A stretch of DNA of 13,708 nucleotides from Tidjanibacter sp. (GCA_017379955.1 JAFNVE010000075.1:1-13708); one strand, 5' to 3'; counted from the first letter of the stretch, positions 1 to 7,345 are shown. Program-made: numbers and translations. The notes: a model not told the origin generated them from the sequence alone.

Positions 1-123
1 CTCTCGGCTGAGGATATGGTGCCGATTGTGGAGGCTATTTCGAGGATGGAAAATGGCGTGAGTACTGTGGCTGAGGATATTGCAGAGGGGTGGAGGCTCT
101 TTTGCAAGGACTATAAGAGGTAG
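1..123 (+). CDS. C-terminal end of an unrecognised protein (partial)
   Basis: Frame 1 is open from the left edge to a TAG at 121-123 and encodes 40 residues. The segment is acidic and looks helical: it begins LSAEDMVPIVEAISRMENGV and ends WRLFCKDYKR. Its composition is that of a normal coding region, and it stops cleanly before an AT-rich intergenic stretch, so I take it as the real 3' end of a gene that starts outside the window. I do not recognise a family from so short a tail. No hairpin terminator is visible after it. An overlapping reading frame at 80-361 is not believed. Confidence 0.6.
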   Translation, partial: LSAEDMVPIVEAISRMENGVSTVAEDIAEGWRLFCKDYKR

Positions 124-204
124 TATTTCTTGCAATGCAACAACCACACGGACCACAAATACCCAGCCAGCAAAGTGGATAAAAAGGAGAAAAAGAGAGG
201 AAAT
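124..204. other. Intergenic spacer upstream of the metK promoter
   Basis: The 81 bases between the upstream stop codon and the metK promoter are purine-rich toward the right. They contain no convincing gene, hairpin terminator or repeat. Confidence 0.5.
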
Positions 205-235
205 TTTGCGGTTTGGGCTAAAAGATATATCTTTG
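205..235 (+). promoter_or_regulatory. metK promoter P1 (Bacteroidetes type)
   Basis: TTTG at 205-208 and TATCTTTG at 228-235 are separated by exactly 19 bases. This matches the Bacteroidetes primary-sigma consensus TTTG-N19/20-TAnnTTTG at every defined position. Transcription would start near 240, which coincides with the first stem of the proposed SAM-II aptamer, so the RNA would begin with the riboswitch. The fit of promoter and aptamer supports both calls. Confidence 0.75.
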
Positions 236-238
236 CGC

Positions 239-288
239 CGTGGAACGATTTGGCCGCTTGCAGACCACGTTAAAAAAGTGCTAAAATG
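239..288 (+). promoter_or_regulatory. SAM-II riboswitch aptamer in the metK leader
   Basis: Stem P1 pairs CGTGG (239-243) with CCACG (265-269). Its loop contains GATTT (247-251), then CCG, then TTGCA (258-262). After P1 comes an A-rich linker, TTAAAAAAGT, and then GCTAAAA (280-286). The same elements in the same order (P1, GAUUU-N2-CCG, UUGCA, P1', A-rich linker, GCUAAAA) occur in the SAM-II aptamers I remember. In that family UUGC and GCUAA form the pseudoknot, and the GAUUU uridines together with the GCUAAA bases bind SAM. The gene downstream makes SAM, so feedback repression is the natural role. SAM-II is best known from Alphaproteobacteria. The match is from memory, without a covariance search; the spacing differs slightly from the metagenomic reference, with an A-A mismatch above P1. 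Confidence 0.75.
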
Positions 289-315
289 CATCCTTTGGCT
301 ATGGCTCATCTCTGA
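286..315 (+). CDS. Possible 9-codon upstream ORF (MHPLAMAHL)
   Basis: An ATG at 286-288 lies on the last bases of the SAM-II aptamer (GCTAAA-ATG) and opens a 9-codon frame ending in TGA at 313-315. A perfect 5-bp hairpin (GCTCA 304-308, TGAGC 313-317, loop TCTC) covers its end. SAM-II elements usually sit directly against the start region they control, so this tiny ORF could be the regulated cistron. No good ribosome-binding site precedes it and it may be chance. Treat it as a candidate leader peptide only. Confidence 0.25.
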   Translation: MHPLAMAHL

Positions 316-335
316 GCGTGGTTGGGTGATGAATC

Positions 336-366
336 TCTGCAAGCCCACTCTGTCCCATTAAATTTG
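336..366 (+). promoter_or_regulatory. Possible second metK promoter, downstream of the riboswitch
   Basis: TAAATTTG at 359-366 matches TAnnTTTG. TCTG at 336-339, 19 bases upstream, matches the -33 TTTG at three of four positions. A transcript from here would begin near 371, about 28 nt before the metK ATG, and would lack the SAM-II aptamer. The surrounding DNA is AT-rich, so a chance match is possible. Confidence 0.35.
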
Positions 367-398
367 TAAAAGTAGAATAATTTAATAGGAATAAAAAG

Positions 399-1694
399 AT
401 GAGTTTTTTGTTTACTTCCGAGTCGGTGTCCGAGGGACATCCCGATAAGGTTTCGGATCAGATTTCCGATGCAATTCTTGATGAATTTCTTCGCCACGAC
501 GCCTCTTCAAAGGTGGCGTGCGAGACACTCTGCACAACAGGTATGGTTATGGTAGCAGGTGAGGTGCGCTCCTCGGCTTATGTCGATGTTCAGGAGGTGG
601 CACGTCGCGTTATCAACCGTATCGGCTACACCAAGAGCGAGTACCAATTCGATGGCAACTCGTGCGGTATTCTCTCCGCAATTCACGAGCAGTCGAAGGA
701 TATCAACCGTGGCGTAGTTCGTGAGGAGGAGAGCGAGCAGGGTGCTGGCGACCAGGGTATTATGTTTGGTTATGCTTGCAACGAGACTCGTGAGTTGATG
801 CCTGCAACACTGATGTTGGCACACGTTATTTTGAAGGAGTTGGCAGTTATCCGCCGTGAGGGTGAGGTGATGACCTATCTCCGCCCCGATGCAAAGAGCC
901 AGGTGACTATCGAGTACGACAACGAGGGCAATCCTCAGCGCGTACACACAATCGTTGTTTCGACCCAGCACGATGAGTTTATCGTAGCAGGTGAGGGTCG
1001 CACTGAGTCGGAGGCTGAGGCACAGATGGCGGCAATCATCAAGGAGGATGTTCGCACTATTCTGATTCCCAGAGTAAAGGCTCGTTTGGAGAGAGCAGGC
1101 GACAAACTCGCTGAGCTTATTGGCGAGGAGTATATCCTCCACGTTAACCCCACAGGCAAGTTTGTGATTGGTGGTCCTCACGGCGACACTGGTCTGACCG
1201 GCCGTAAGATTATCGTAGATACCTACGGTGGTCGTGGTGCGCACGGTGGTGGTGCATTCTCGGGTAAGGACTCCTCGAAGGTGGACCGTTCGGCAGCTTA
1301 TGCTGCACGCCATATCGCAAAGAACCTTGTGGCAGCAGGTGTGGCAGACCGCATCCTGGTACAGCTCTCCTATGCTATCGGCATTGCGCAGCCTCTGAGC
1401 ATTTTTGTAGATACCTATGGCACTTCGCACGTTGAGGTTAGCGATGGCGAGATTGCTAATATGATTGGCGAGGCATTTGACCTCCGTCCCCACGCTATCG
1501 TTAAGCGTTTCGGCTTGAAGAATCCTATCTTCGAGGCTACTGCATCCTACGGTCACTTCGGCAACCGCCCCTATACTCAGGAGGTTACCGTATATGACGA
1601 GCAGGGTGTTGCTACCAAGCGTGAGGTAGAGTTCTTCGGCTGGGAGAAACTCGACGAGGTGGAGAATATGAAGAAACTCTTTGCACTTGCATAA
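399..1694 (+). CDS. metK: S-adenosylmethionine synthetase
   Basis: This cytoplasmic enzyme makes SAM from methionine and ATP, releasing phosphate and pyrophosphate. The 431-residue product has the whole family pattern: N-terminal [15 protein letters not shown] with His14, Asp16 and Lys17 of the active site; the signature GAGDQG at 115-120; [13 protein letters not shown] at 258-270; and the second signature GGGAFSGKD at 283-291. The length fits the longer Bacteroidetes form. The ATG at 399 has AGGA at 387-390, and the protein begins directly with the conserved N-terminus, so the start is secure. The leader carries a proposed SAM-II riboswitch, implying repression by its own product. The next gene starts 4 nt after the stop, so the two are probably co-transcribed. 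A long antisense ORF at 507-1556 is a shadow. Confidence 0.99.
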   Translation: MSFLFTSESVSEGHPDKVSDQISDAILDEFLRHDASSKVACETLCTTGMVMVAGEVRSSAYVDVQEVARRVINRIGYTKSEYQFDGNSCGILSAIHEQSKDINRGVVREEESEQGAGDQGIMFGYACNETRELMPATLMLAHVILKELAVIRREGEVMTYLRPDAKSQVTIEYDNEGNPQRVHTIVVSTQHDEFIVAGEGRTESEAEAQMAAIIKEDVRTILIPRVKARLERAGDKLAELIGEEYILHVNPTGKFVIGGPHGDTGLTGRKIIVDTYGGRGAHGGGAFSGKDSSKVDRSAAYAARHIAKNLVAAGVADRILVQLSYAIGIAQPLSIFVDTYGTSHVEVSDGEIANMIGEAFDLRPHAIVKRFGLKNPIFEATASYGHFGNRPYTQEVTVYDEQGVATKREVEFFGWEKLDEVENMKKLFALA

Positions 1695-1698
1695 GGTA

Positions 1699-2484
1699 AT
1701 GGAGAAATTTTTATTGTCGCGAGGTGTGGCCTTGATGGTGACAGATAGCGGTGGCGAACTCCCCGCTATGCTTCTCCTTCACGGCTATCTCTCCTCGGGC
1801 GATGTCTTTGATGACCTTACGGCTAAACTGAAAAAGGAGTACCGAGTAATCACCCTCGACCTGCCTGGTGCGGGTATCTCGGAGGTGGTTGGCGAGGTGC
1901 ACACGATGGAGTGGATGGCCGATGTTGTGGCTGGTGTCTTGGAACAGTGTGGTGTGGAGCGTGCTACGGTGGTTGGTCACTCGATGGGTGGCTATGTGGC
2001 GTTGGAGTTGCTCCGTGCCAAGCCTGAGATGGTCGAGAGGTTGGTGCTGATGCAGGCACTGCCCGTTGCCGACTCCGACGAGAAGCAGGCAGAACGCGAA
2101 CGAGAGTTGAAGGTGCTTGCCGAGGGCAAGAAAGATATCTTGGCTCATCTCTCTCCCGAACACTCATTTGCCCCCTCAAACCGTAAGCGTATGGCAGAGG
2201 AGATGGAGGCGATGGCCGAAAGAATCATCCTCACCGAGGATGAGGGAGCAATGGCACAGCTGCGCGGACTGCTCGCACGCGGTGACCAGAGCGATGTACT
2301 GAAAGGCTCGTCGGTGCCTCTCTGCTTTATCTTCGGTCGTCACGATGAGCGAGTAAGCCCTGAGCGTGCTGAGGCGGTAGCTGCCGATTATCCCAATGCC
2401 GAGGTACTCTGGCTCGAAGAGTCGGGACACTTTGGTTTCCTCGAAGAGCAGGATAAGGTTGTAGAGTTTCTGCTCAGCAAGTAG
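1699..2484 (+). CDS. Alpha/beta-hydrolase fold protein
   Basis: A 261-residue single-domain alpha/beta hydrolase of unknown substrate. The oxyanion-hole motif LLLHGY is at 25-30, the nucleophile elbow GHSMGG at 93-98 places the serine at 95, the acid is Asp216 (FGRHDERVSP) and the base is His244 (ESGHFGFLE), so the triad is complete. The strand-turn LDLPGAG (53-59) is typical of the family. There is no signal peptide, so it should be cytoplasmic. I chose the ATG at 1699. A TTG at 1681 would extend it by six residues into metK but is less likely. The 4-nt gap after metK implies one operon. Esterases, lactonases and MenH-like enzymes share these motifs, so I leave the reaction open; no methionine-cycle function is implied by position alone. 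Confidence 0.93.
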   Translation: MEKFLLSRGVALMVTDSGGELPAMLLLHGYLSSGDVFDDLTAKLKKEYRVITLDLPGAGISEVVGEVHTMEWMADVVAGVLEQCGVERATVVGHSMGGYVALELLRAKPEMVERLVLMQALPVADSDEKQAERERELKVLAEGKKDILAHLSPEHSFAPSNRKRMAEEMEAMAERIILTEDEGAMAQLRGLLARGDQSDVLKGSSVPLCFIFGRHDERVSPERAEAVAADYPNAEVLWLEESGHFGFLEEQDKVVEFLLSK

Positions 2485-2500
2485 CAGCGCGATACCTATT

Positions 2501-2542
2501 ATATAAATATAGCCCGAGAGCAATCTCGGGCTATATTTATAT
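2501..2542. terminator. Bidirectional terminator between convergent genes
   Basis: A perfect 19-bp stem (2501-2519 with 2524-2542) closes on a GCAA tetraloop. The core is AGCCCGAGA/TCTCGGGCT and the base is AT-rich, so each transcript ends in a U-rich arm. It lies 17 nt after the hydrolase stop and 14 nt beyond the stop of the minus-strand gene ending at 2557, and therefore serves both. Confidence 0.9.
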
Positions 2543-2556
2543 TTAGGTGTAACCGA

Positions 2557-3240
2557 TTACCACTTTGCCTCGACTGCGTGTTTGAGGAGTGTTTTCAGGT
2601 CGTCCAGATTATTGGTGTCAAGTTTGTTGGCAGTGATGTACTCTTTAACCTCGTCCTTGTTGTTCGAGAAGGGCTTTACGATACTCTTAACGGTGTGTGT
2701 GCGGTAGAACTTATTCTTGCGCACAATATAGTATTCGGAATGCTCCTCGAAGACAAAGAGTTGGTCGCTGCTCAGTACAAACTGGCCTGTTGCAGCATCG
2801 TAGTTTCTCACTCGGTGCGAGCCGCTGGCAATCGACTGACCGCCATAATCGCCCGACGAGCGAGCCTCGTTCTTGGCTGTGAGGTAGGATACGCAGGCAA
2901 TCGACATATCGCCAAAGTCGCCCAAAATCTCAAACCAATTATTGCCACGCCATACAAAACGGCGGTCAACCATATCAACATATGCCACCTGAGTAGGGTC
3001 GGCAATATCCATCACCGTGCCATCCTCGTTTTTGAATTGGATAGTCTTGGTGTAGAGGTTGTAGTTCAAAAGGCCCTGAGTGCGAGTTCCATTATTCAGA
3101 ATTACCTGACCTGCAACAAAACCAGGATACTTGTAGAGTACCTTGGTCTGATCCTCGCCCTCGCGCAACTCACGGGTCTGCTGAGCCGAGAGAGTCAGCG
3201 ACGAAGTGAGGAGAATCAATAACAATAAAAATCTTTTCAT
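2557..3240 (-). CDS. Secreted protein of unknown function, last gene of the export operon
   Basis: The 227-residue product begins with a clear signal peptide (MKRFLLLLILLTSSLTLSAQ, cleavage likely after Ala19) and no lipobox, so it should be periplasmic or attached to the outer membrane. The mature part is mixed beta-strand-like: KYPGFVAGQVILNNG is followed by an LLNYNLYTKTIQF segment, a DRRFVWRGNNWFEIL segment, and a basic, helical C-terminus. I do not recognise a family. It starts 17 nt after the Wzz gene stops and ends at the shared terminator, so it is almost surely co-transcribed with the two polysaccharide-export genes upstream. A role in surface-polysaccharide assembly is inference from position only. 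Confidence 0.85.
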   Translation of the reverse strand: MKRFLLLLILLTSSLTLSAQQTRELREGEDQTKVLYKYPGFVAGQVILNNGTRTQGLLNYNLYTKTIQFKNEDGTVMDIADPTQVAYVDMVDRRFVWRGNNWFEILGDFGDMSIACVSYLTAKNEARSSGDYGGQSIASGSHRVRNYDAATGQFVLSSDQLFVFEEHSEYYIVRKNKFYRTHTVKSIVKPFSNNKDEVKEYITANKLDTNNLDDLKTLLKHAVEAKW

Positions 3241-3257
3241 AATCTGTTCTCTATTTA

Positions 3258-4424
3258 TTATGCCTCGGCAGGAGTCTCCTCCTTGGCGGGAAGTTCCTTA
3301 ATCCAACCATTCATCTTCTCGCTGCCAACCACCTCGGCAACAAAAGGAATTGCCAATACTGCACCTACACCAATCACGCCACCAAGGAAGGTGAAGATAA
3401 CCAAAATCTTAGCGCGTGCGGGTTTGCTCTTCTTCACGGGAACGGTTACGGGCTTGATGACGGTGAGTACGGGGGTAGTCTCCTTGACATTGATACGCGC
3501 CTGCTCCAACTGTGCTGCAAGGTCGGTATAGACGGTCGAGGTGATGGTATACTCGGTGTTCAGACGCTCCTGCTGTACGCGAGCAGCCGCGGTAGTGATG
3601 TTGTAGTTGGCATCCATAAAGGCGGCACGGCGACTCTGGATATCCTCCATCTCGGCCTTGACCTCATTGTAACGCTCCTCGATAAAATTGAGGTCCTCCT
3701 GCACCTTCTCGATTTTGTAACGAGTTACATAACTCTCCAGATTGTCGAGCATTGCTTGCGCCAACTCGGCAGCTGCAAGGGGCTCGGGCATATTTGCCGA
3801 GAGGCTGAGGTAGCCGTTCTTGTCGTCGAGGCTGAAGCCAGTAATCTCACCGAGCAGTTTGTAGCACTTCTCCTCATCGGGAGTCATTGTGTTAATCTCG
3901 GGATGAATATCCAGATTGGAGTTGTCGGTTGGCTCCTGCTCTCCGCGCAGTGCTCCGAGGATAACGCCCGGCAGACCGATGGTGTAGCGTTTGATATAGT
4001 CGCCTACCGATGGTTTGTTGTACTCGGGGTTGAAATAGTAATCAAAGAGGGTGATGGGCTCCTCAAACTCTGCAAAGTGAATTTTGGTGTACATCAAATC
4101 CTTACGGAAAGGTACACTGCTTACAATATTCTCATATACATATGGCGACAGAGTGCTGTTATTGCCTGTATTATTCACCCTGATACCTGCAAGAGCGGCA
4201 AGCGAAGAGAGGCTGCTGCTGGAACTGCTGTTTCCGGTCTGGGGAACAATCTCACATCCTGCCGAGAAGACCTTTGCGCTAAACAGAGCCACCATAAGAC
4301 CCACAACCATAAAGAGTACGGTTGTCTTGATAATCAGACCACGGTTGTGCCACAACTTGGCAATCAACTCTACAAGGTCAATCTCCTGCTCCTCTACGGG
4401 AGTCTGATACTGCTGTTCGTTCAT
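3258..4424 (-). CDS. Wzz-type polysaccharide co-polymerase / chain-length determinant
   Basis: This inner-membrane protein would control chain length and partner the exporter encoded upstream. The 388 residues show the polysaccharide co-polymerase plan: a short cytoplasmic N-terminus (EQEIDLVELIAKLWHNR), TM1 at about 29-51, a large periplasmic domain with a coiled-coil-rich region at about 225-300 (VQEDLNFIEERYNEVKAEME), a proline-containing run near 325-338 before TM2, and TM2 at about 340-366. There is no C-terminal Walker kinase domain, so it is the kinase-less type rather than a BY-kinase fusion. It starts 11 nt after the SLBB gene stops. The C-terminal tail ends KEETPAEA and is cytoplasmic. 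Which glycan it serves cannot be told from this window. Confidence 0.93.
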   Translation of the reverse strand: MNEQQYQTPVEEQEIDLVELIAKLWHNRGLIIKTTVLFMVVGLMVALFSAKVFSAGCEIVPQTGNSSSSSSLSSLAALAGIRVNNTGNNSTLSPYVYENIVSSVPFRKDLMYTKIHFAEFEEPITLFDYYFNPEYNKPSVGDYIKRYTIGLPGVILGALRGEQEPTDNSNLDIHPEINTMTPDEEKCYKLLGEITGFSLDDKNGYLSLSANMPEPLAAAELAQAMLDNLESYVTRYKIEKVQEDLNFIEERYNEVKAEMEDIQSRRAAFMDANYNITTAAARVQQERLNTEYTITSTVYTDLAAQLEQARINVKETTPVLTVIKPVTVPVKKSKPARAKILVIFTFLGGVIGVGAVLAIPFVAEVVGSEKMNGWIKELPAKEETPAEA

Positions 4425-4435
4425 AGTGGTCTGTA

Positions 4436-6781
4436 TTATTTCAACATATTAATAACCGACATAATCATTGCAGCCGAGTAGGTGGTGCTCTGCAAGATGC
4501 TTGCGATATCGGCAATACTTACAGGCGCAGCCTTAATCTTGTAGGGTACAATAATCTGACAACCAGGCTCAATGCGTGCGCCATTACCCGTGTCAACCAT
4601 ACCGTTCATATAGACAACGATAGGCTTACTCTTGCGTGCATTCTGAGCATAACCACCTGCCATCTTGATATAATCCTTCACGGTTTGGCCTTTGCGGTAA
4701 CTAACCGAGTTGGGGTAGTTGACTGCTCCAAGCATCTGCACGGTGCTATTCATCAAGGGGATGGTGATAACATCGCCATCGCGCAAAACAATATTGTAGT
4801 CCGAAGTGGGGTCGTTAAGAGCCTTCTCCAAATCGATACCTACGGTATATGTATCAGCAAAAGCCTCAGCTAACATCTCAATTGAGATGGTGTCGCTAAC
4901 TCTGTTATCTTCCTCGTCAATCTGCCCGATGTTCTGCATTCTCTGCTGTGCCATAATACGCTCGATAGCCTGATTCTTAATCTGCTCCTCGGGGGTGTAT
5001 TTACGCATCAGGTATGCCCCCTTAACGTATGCCTCGGGGGTGATCCCACCAGCCTCGTTAATAGCATCCACCAGACGCATACCGCGATAGGAGAGCGAGT
5101 AGTCACCGGCAAAGACGACCTCGCCATTTACTGTAACCCTGCTCTGGGTAATGTATACAGGCGAACGACGAACATAGACCTGGTCGAAGGGCTGTAACTT
5201 GAAGTTGCTACCGCCACTAACTGTCAGGTCGGGGTCAATCTCTACGGTGAAGGTCTCCAAGAGGTCTTTGCTCAGCTCGGTGCTCTTGCTATCCTTGATG
5301 CGGCGCGAAATGCTAACGTTGACTGTCGAAGCGGACTCCAACAGACCACCGGCATCTACCAGCAAGTCCTCAATGGTCATATTCTCGGCGTAGTCATATG
5401 TACCGGGCTCGCCAACAGCACCATAGATAGTCACAGTCTGCTCCTGACGCATACCCTCAATAGTGGTAATCACTACGCGGTCGTTCTTCTGCAAAGCGAT
5501 GTCAGCCACACTGCCGTTCATCAGGCCACCCAGGTCGATGGTTACCATCTCGCTGGTCCAGTCGGGCTTCTCGCGATAGATAATAGCGCGGTTGAGGAAG
5601 GCGTTGTCACGCAGACCACCTGCCGCCTCTATAAGCTCCTTGACGGTCGAAATCTGGTTGCTCAGTGCGTAGTTGCCTCCACGATATACTGCACCTTCGA
5701 TAGTTACACGGTTGTCGTAACGATCGCTAATGCTGCCGCCAACGGTGATGTTGTCATTGCCGAGCACCTCGAAGGTGTCAAAATCCTCTGCCTTTACGGT
5801 AAATACCTCGTGGTTGCTACCCTCGCGCAAGCGGTCAACAAATACGCTCTCGCGGTTGGCGGTCGAGGTGAAACCACCTGCCATTGCAATAAGGTCGGCG
5901 ATAGTCTCGCCAGGCTTGGTCTCGTAGCGCATGGGGCGTCGAACATTGCCGTCAATCTCAACGCTGCCTTTCAAAGGCTCAACGCGAATCATATCGCCAT
6001 CGCGCAGAGAGATATCCATTGTCGAGTCGCCACTAAGCAAGAAATCGTAGATATCGCCCTCTACAACTACCTCGCCCGAACGCAACACCTTAACGTCGCG
6101 AAGGCTACCAATCTCACTCACGCCACCAGCTGCATAGAGTGCGTGGAAGAGCGATGCGAGCGACGAGAGGGTATAGGTGCCGGGATTAGCCACCTCACCT
6201 ACAATATTCACCTGAATACTGCGGATATTGCCAAGAGTGAGTTTTACGGAGGTCGAGCCGCTGTTGATACCGGCATAGATGCGTGCCAGCGAACGCTTGA
6301 TGCGTGCGTTTGCCTCCTTGACGGTGTAACCCGAGAGGGTGATAGGGCCTACTCGGGGGATGTTGATAGTGCCCTCGGGAGAGATTGTGCGGGTGTAGTT
6401 CACCTCAGCGTCGCCCCAAACATCAATCAGCACCTCATCGCCAGGGCCGAGCATATAGTTGTCGGGAGTGGCAATGTTGAGGTTGGGCTCAAAACTAAGA
6501 CCGCCACTGAAAATGTCACGGCCGTAGATGTTGGAACGATCGGGTGCTGCGGGAAGCGTTGCCGGCTCAGCAACCTGAGTGATGATAGGCTCAGCCTCGC
6601 GTGTGCGCTGCAAGTCGGTGGCAGTAGGTGCTACCTCAGTGGTGCCGAGTGCTGCCTGTGCGGCGGCAACATTACCGCCACTCTGCTGGTAAGCCTGCAA
6701 TGCCTTCTGGTAATCTACCTGTGCGGATGCACTGATGGCAACTCCCAAAAGGGTGAAAATCAACAAAATAGTTTTTTTCAT
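4436..6781 (-). CDS. SLBB-domain polysaccharide export protein (Wza-like)
   Basis: An outer-membrane or periplasmic channel component for capsule or exopolysaccharide export. The 781-residue protein starts with a signal peptide (cleavage about ISASA|Q at 20/21). A Poly_export domain follows at about 103-185, with YMLGPGDEVLIDVWG at 109-123. Six SLBB-like repeats follow, each with a (V/I)xxxGxVxxPGxY-like strand and an AGG turn: about 190-221, 273-304, 358-390, 449-480, 548-580 and 680-711. The last 25 residues are hydrophobic and may be a membrane anchor. Unlike E. coli Wza, which is about 380 residues and a lipoprotein, this one is twice as long and has no lipobox cysteine, as is common in Bacteroidetes. 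It is first in an operon with Wzz and a small secreted protein, and has a promoter about 60-90 nt upstream. Confidence 0.95.
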   Translation of the reverse strand: MKKTILLIFTLLGVAISASAQVDYQKALQAYQQSGGNVAAAQAALGTTEVAPTATDLQRTREAEPIITQVAEPATLPAAPDRSNIYGRDIFSGGLSFEPNLNIATPDNYMLGPGDEVLIDVWGDAEVNYTRTISPEGTINIPRVGPITLSGYTVKEANARIKRSLARIYAGINSGSTSVKLTLGNIRSIQVNIVGEVANPGTYTLSSLASLFHALYAAGGVSEIGSLRDVKVLRSGEVVVEGDIYDFLLSGDSTMDISLRDGDMIRVEPLKGSVEIDGNVRRPMRYETKPGETIADLIAMAGGFTSTANRESVFVDRLREGSNHEVFTVKAEDFDTFEVLGNDNITVGGSISDRYDNRVTIEGAVYRGGNYALSNQISTVKELIEAAGGLRDNAFLNRAIIYREKPDWTSEMVTIDLGGLMNGSVADIALQKNDRVVITTIEGMRQEQTVTIYGAVGEPGTYDYAENMTIEDLLVDAGGLLESASTVNVSISRRIKDSKSTELSKDLLETFTVEIDPDLTVSGGSNFKLQPFDQVYVRRSPVYITQSRVTVNGEVVFAGDYSLSYRGMRLVDAINEAGGITPEAYVKGAYLMRKYTPEEQIKNQAIERIMAQQRMQNIGQIDEEDNRVSDTISIEMLAEAFADTYTVGIDLEKALNDPTSDYNIVLRDGDVITIPLMNSTVQMLGAVNYPNSVSYRKGQTVKDYIKMAGGYAQNARKSKPIVVYMNGMVDTGNGARIEPGCQIIVPYKIKAAPVSIADIASILQSTTYSAAMIMSVINMLK

Positions 6782-6839
6782 AATCGATTATTGTTATTAT
6801 TTATTTTATCTCTAATCCAATAGGGTACTTTTCAACCGA

Positions 6840-6870
6840 CAAAGGTAATTATTTTTTTCTTTATTTTAAA
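6840..6870 (-). promoter_or_regulatory. Promoter of the polysaccharide-export operon
   Basis: Read on the minus strand, TACCTTTG (complement of 6840-6847) matches TAnnTTTG. TTTA, 19 bases upstream (complement of 6867-6870), matches the -33 TTTG at three of four positions. Transcription would start near 6833, giving a leader of about 50 nt before the SLBB gene. Confidence 0.6.
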
Positions 6871-6908
6871 TAGGTAATAGAGTTGAATGGGGTTTGGAAG
6901 GCGAATAG

Positions 6909-7077
6909 GAGTAGTAGGAGTTTAGGGAATTATGGGAATTATGGGAATTCTCCTTACTCTCCCTAAGTTAATCCTGCTTCGCACTCTTTTCGTTGCTTCT
7001 GCTCGGCAAAGTCTGCAAGCAGCCTCTGCACTCGCTTAATCGCAACATTCTTTAAACTCCCTAAATTCCCTATAATA
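6909..7077. repeat. AT-rich GGGAATT/AATTCCC repeat block, first copy
   Basis: This gene-free stretch contains 2.8 tandem copies of the 9-mer GGGAATTAT at 6925-6949. The same kind of motif lies in the opposite orientation at 7047-7072 (ACTCCCTAAATTCCCTA). The repeats thus flank an unexplained 100-bp segment (about 6951-7046) that has no ORF of note. The 18-mer ATTCTTTAAACTCCCTAA at 7047-7064 recurs exactly at 10787-10804. The function is unknown. Confidence 0.6.
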
Positions 7078-7078
7078 T

Positions 7079-7135
7079 CAATCGGTCGTGTCCGCTATTT
7101 CCGAAACCCACAATCGGTCGTACCCGCAATTTCGC
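7079..7135 (+). repeat. Two-copy direct repeat, 32-bp period
   Basis: CAATCGGTCGT-N2-CCGC-N-ATTTC occurs at 7079-7101 and again at 7111-7133. The two 23-base copies differ only at the three N positions and are separated by 9 bases. No gene overlaps them. Two copies are too few for a CRISPR array. Confidence 0.7.
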
Positions 7136-7220
7136 CCGAGGCAAAGCCTCGGGACACATCCCCCGCCGAGGCGGGGGCTTGGGGGTGGGTCAGGCTTGGA
7201 ATTGCCTGCGCAAGCAGGCA
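7135..7220. repeat. Cluster of three GC-rich hairpins
   Basis: Three perfect hairpins follow one another: CCCGAGGC/GCCTCGGG with an AAA loop (7135-7153), CCCCCGCC/GGCGGGGG with a two-base turn (7160-7177), and TGCCTGC/GCAGGCA with a GCAA tetraloop (7203-7220). Between the second and third is a G-rich run with tracts of 5 and 3. The cluster is far more GC-rich than the flanking AT-rich DNA. It could be a dispersed intergenic repeat or a structured RNA; nothing in the sequence decides which. There is no U-run after any stem. Confidence 0.55.
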
Positions 7221-7276
7221 GGTGTCGAGGTAGTCAGTAGAGGTAATAGAATATTTACCTTACGAAGGGTTCTGGG

Positions 7277-7333
7277 CAAAATTAGTTAAAGCTGAGAGCA
7301 ATTCGACATTGCTCTCAGCTTTAACTAATTTTG
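7277..7333 (-). terminator. Terminator of the thymidine kinase gene
   Basis: A perfect 25-bp stem (7277-7301 with 7309-7333) closes on a 7-nt loop, TTCGACA. The GC-richer core GCTGAGAGCAA sits above an AT-rich base ending in AAAA/TTTT. It begins 12 nt beyond the tdk stop codon on the minus strand. The 25-bp length without a mismatch is unusual for a simple terminator. Confidence 0.88.
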
Positions 7334-7345
7334 AATTATGAATTT

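Noticed and set aside
304..317. Intrinsic terminator in the metK leader
   Set aside because: The hairpin has only five base pairs and no T-run follows it.
80..361. 93-codon plus-strand ORF across the metK leader
   Set aside because: It runs through the promoter and the proposed riboswitch and has no coding character; the upstream gene in another frame explains its first 44 bases.
507..1556. 349-codon minus-strand ORF opposite metK
   Set aside because: It lies wholly inside the certain metK gene, its residue pattern is that of a shadow frame (Cys/His/Leu-rich, no domain), and no promoter serves it.
7079..7135. CRISPR-like repeat
   Set aside because: There are only two copies with a 9-base gap; there is no array, leader or cas gene.
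7171..7190. G-quadruplex in the G-rich run
   Set aside because: Only three tracts of three or more G lie close together; a fourth is missing, so at best a weak two-tier form is possible.
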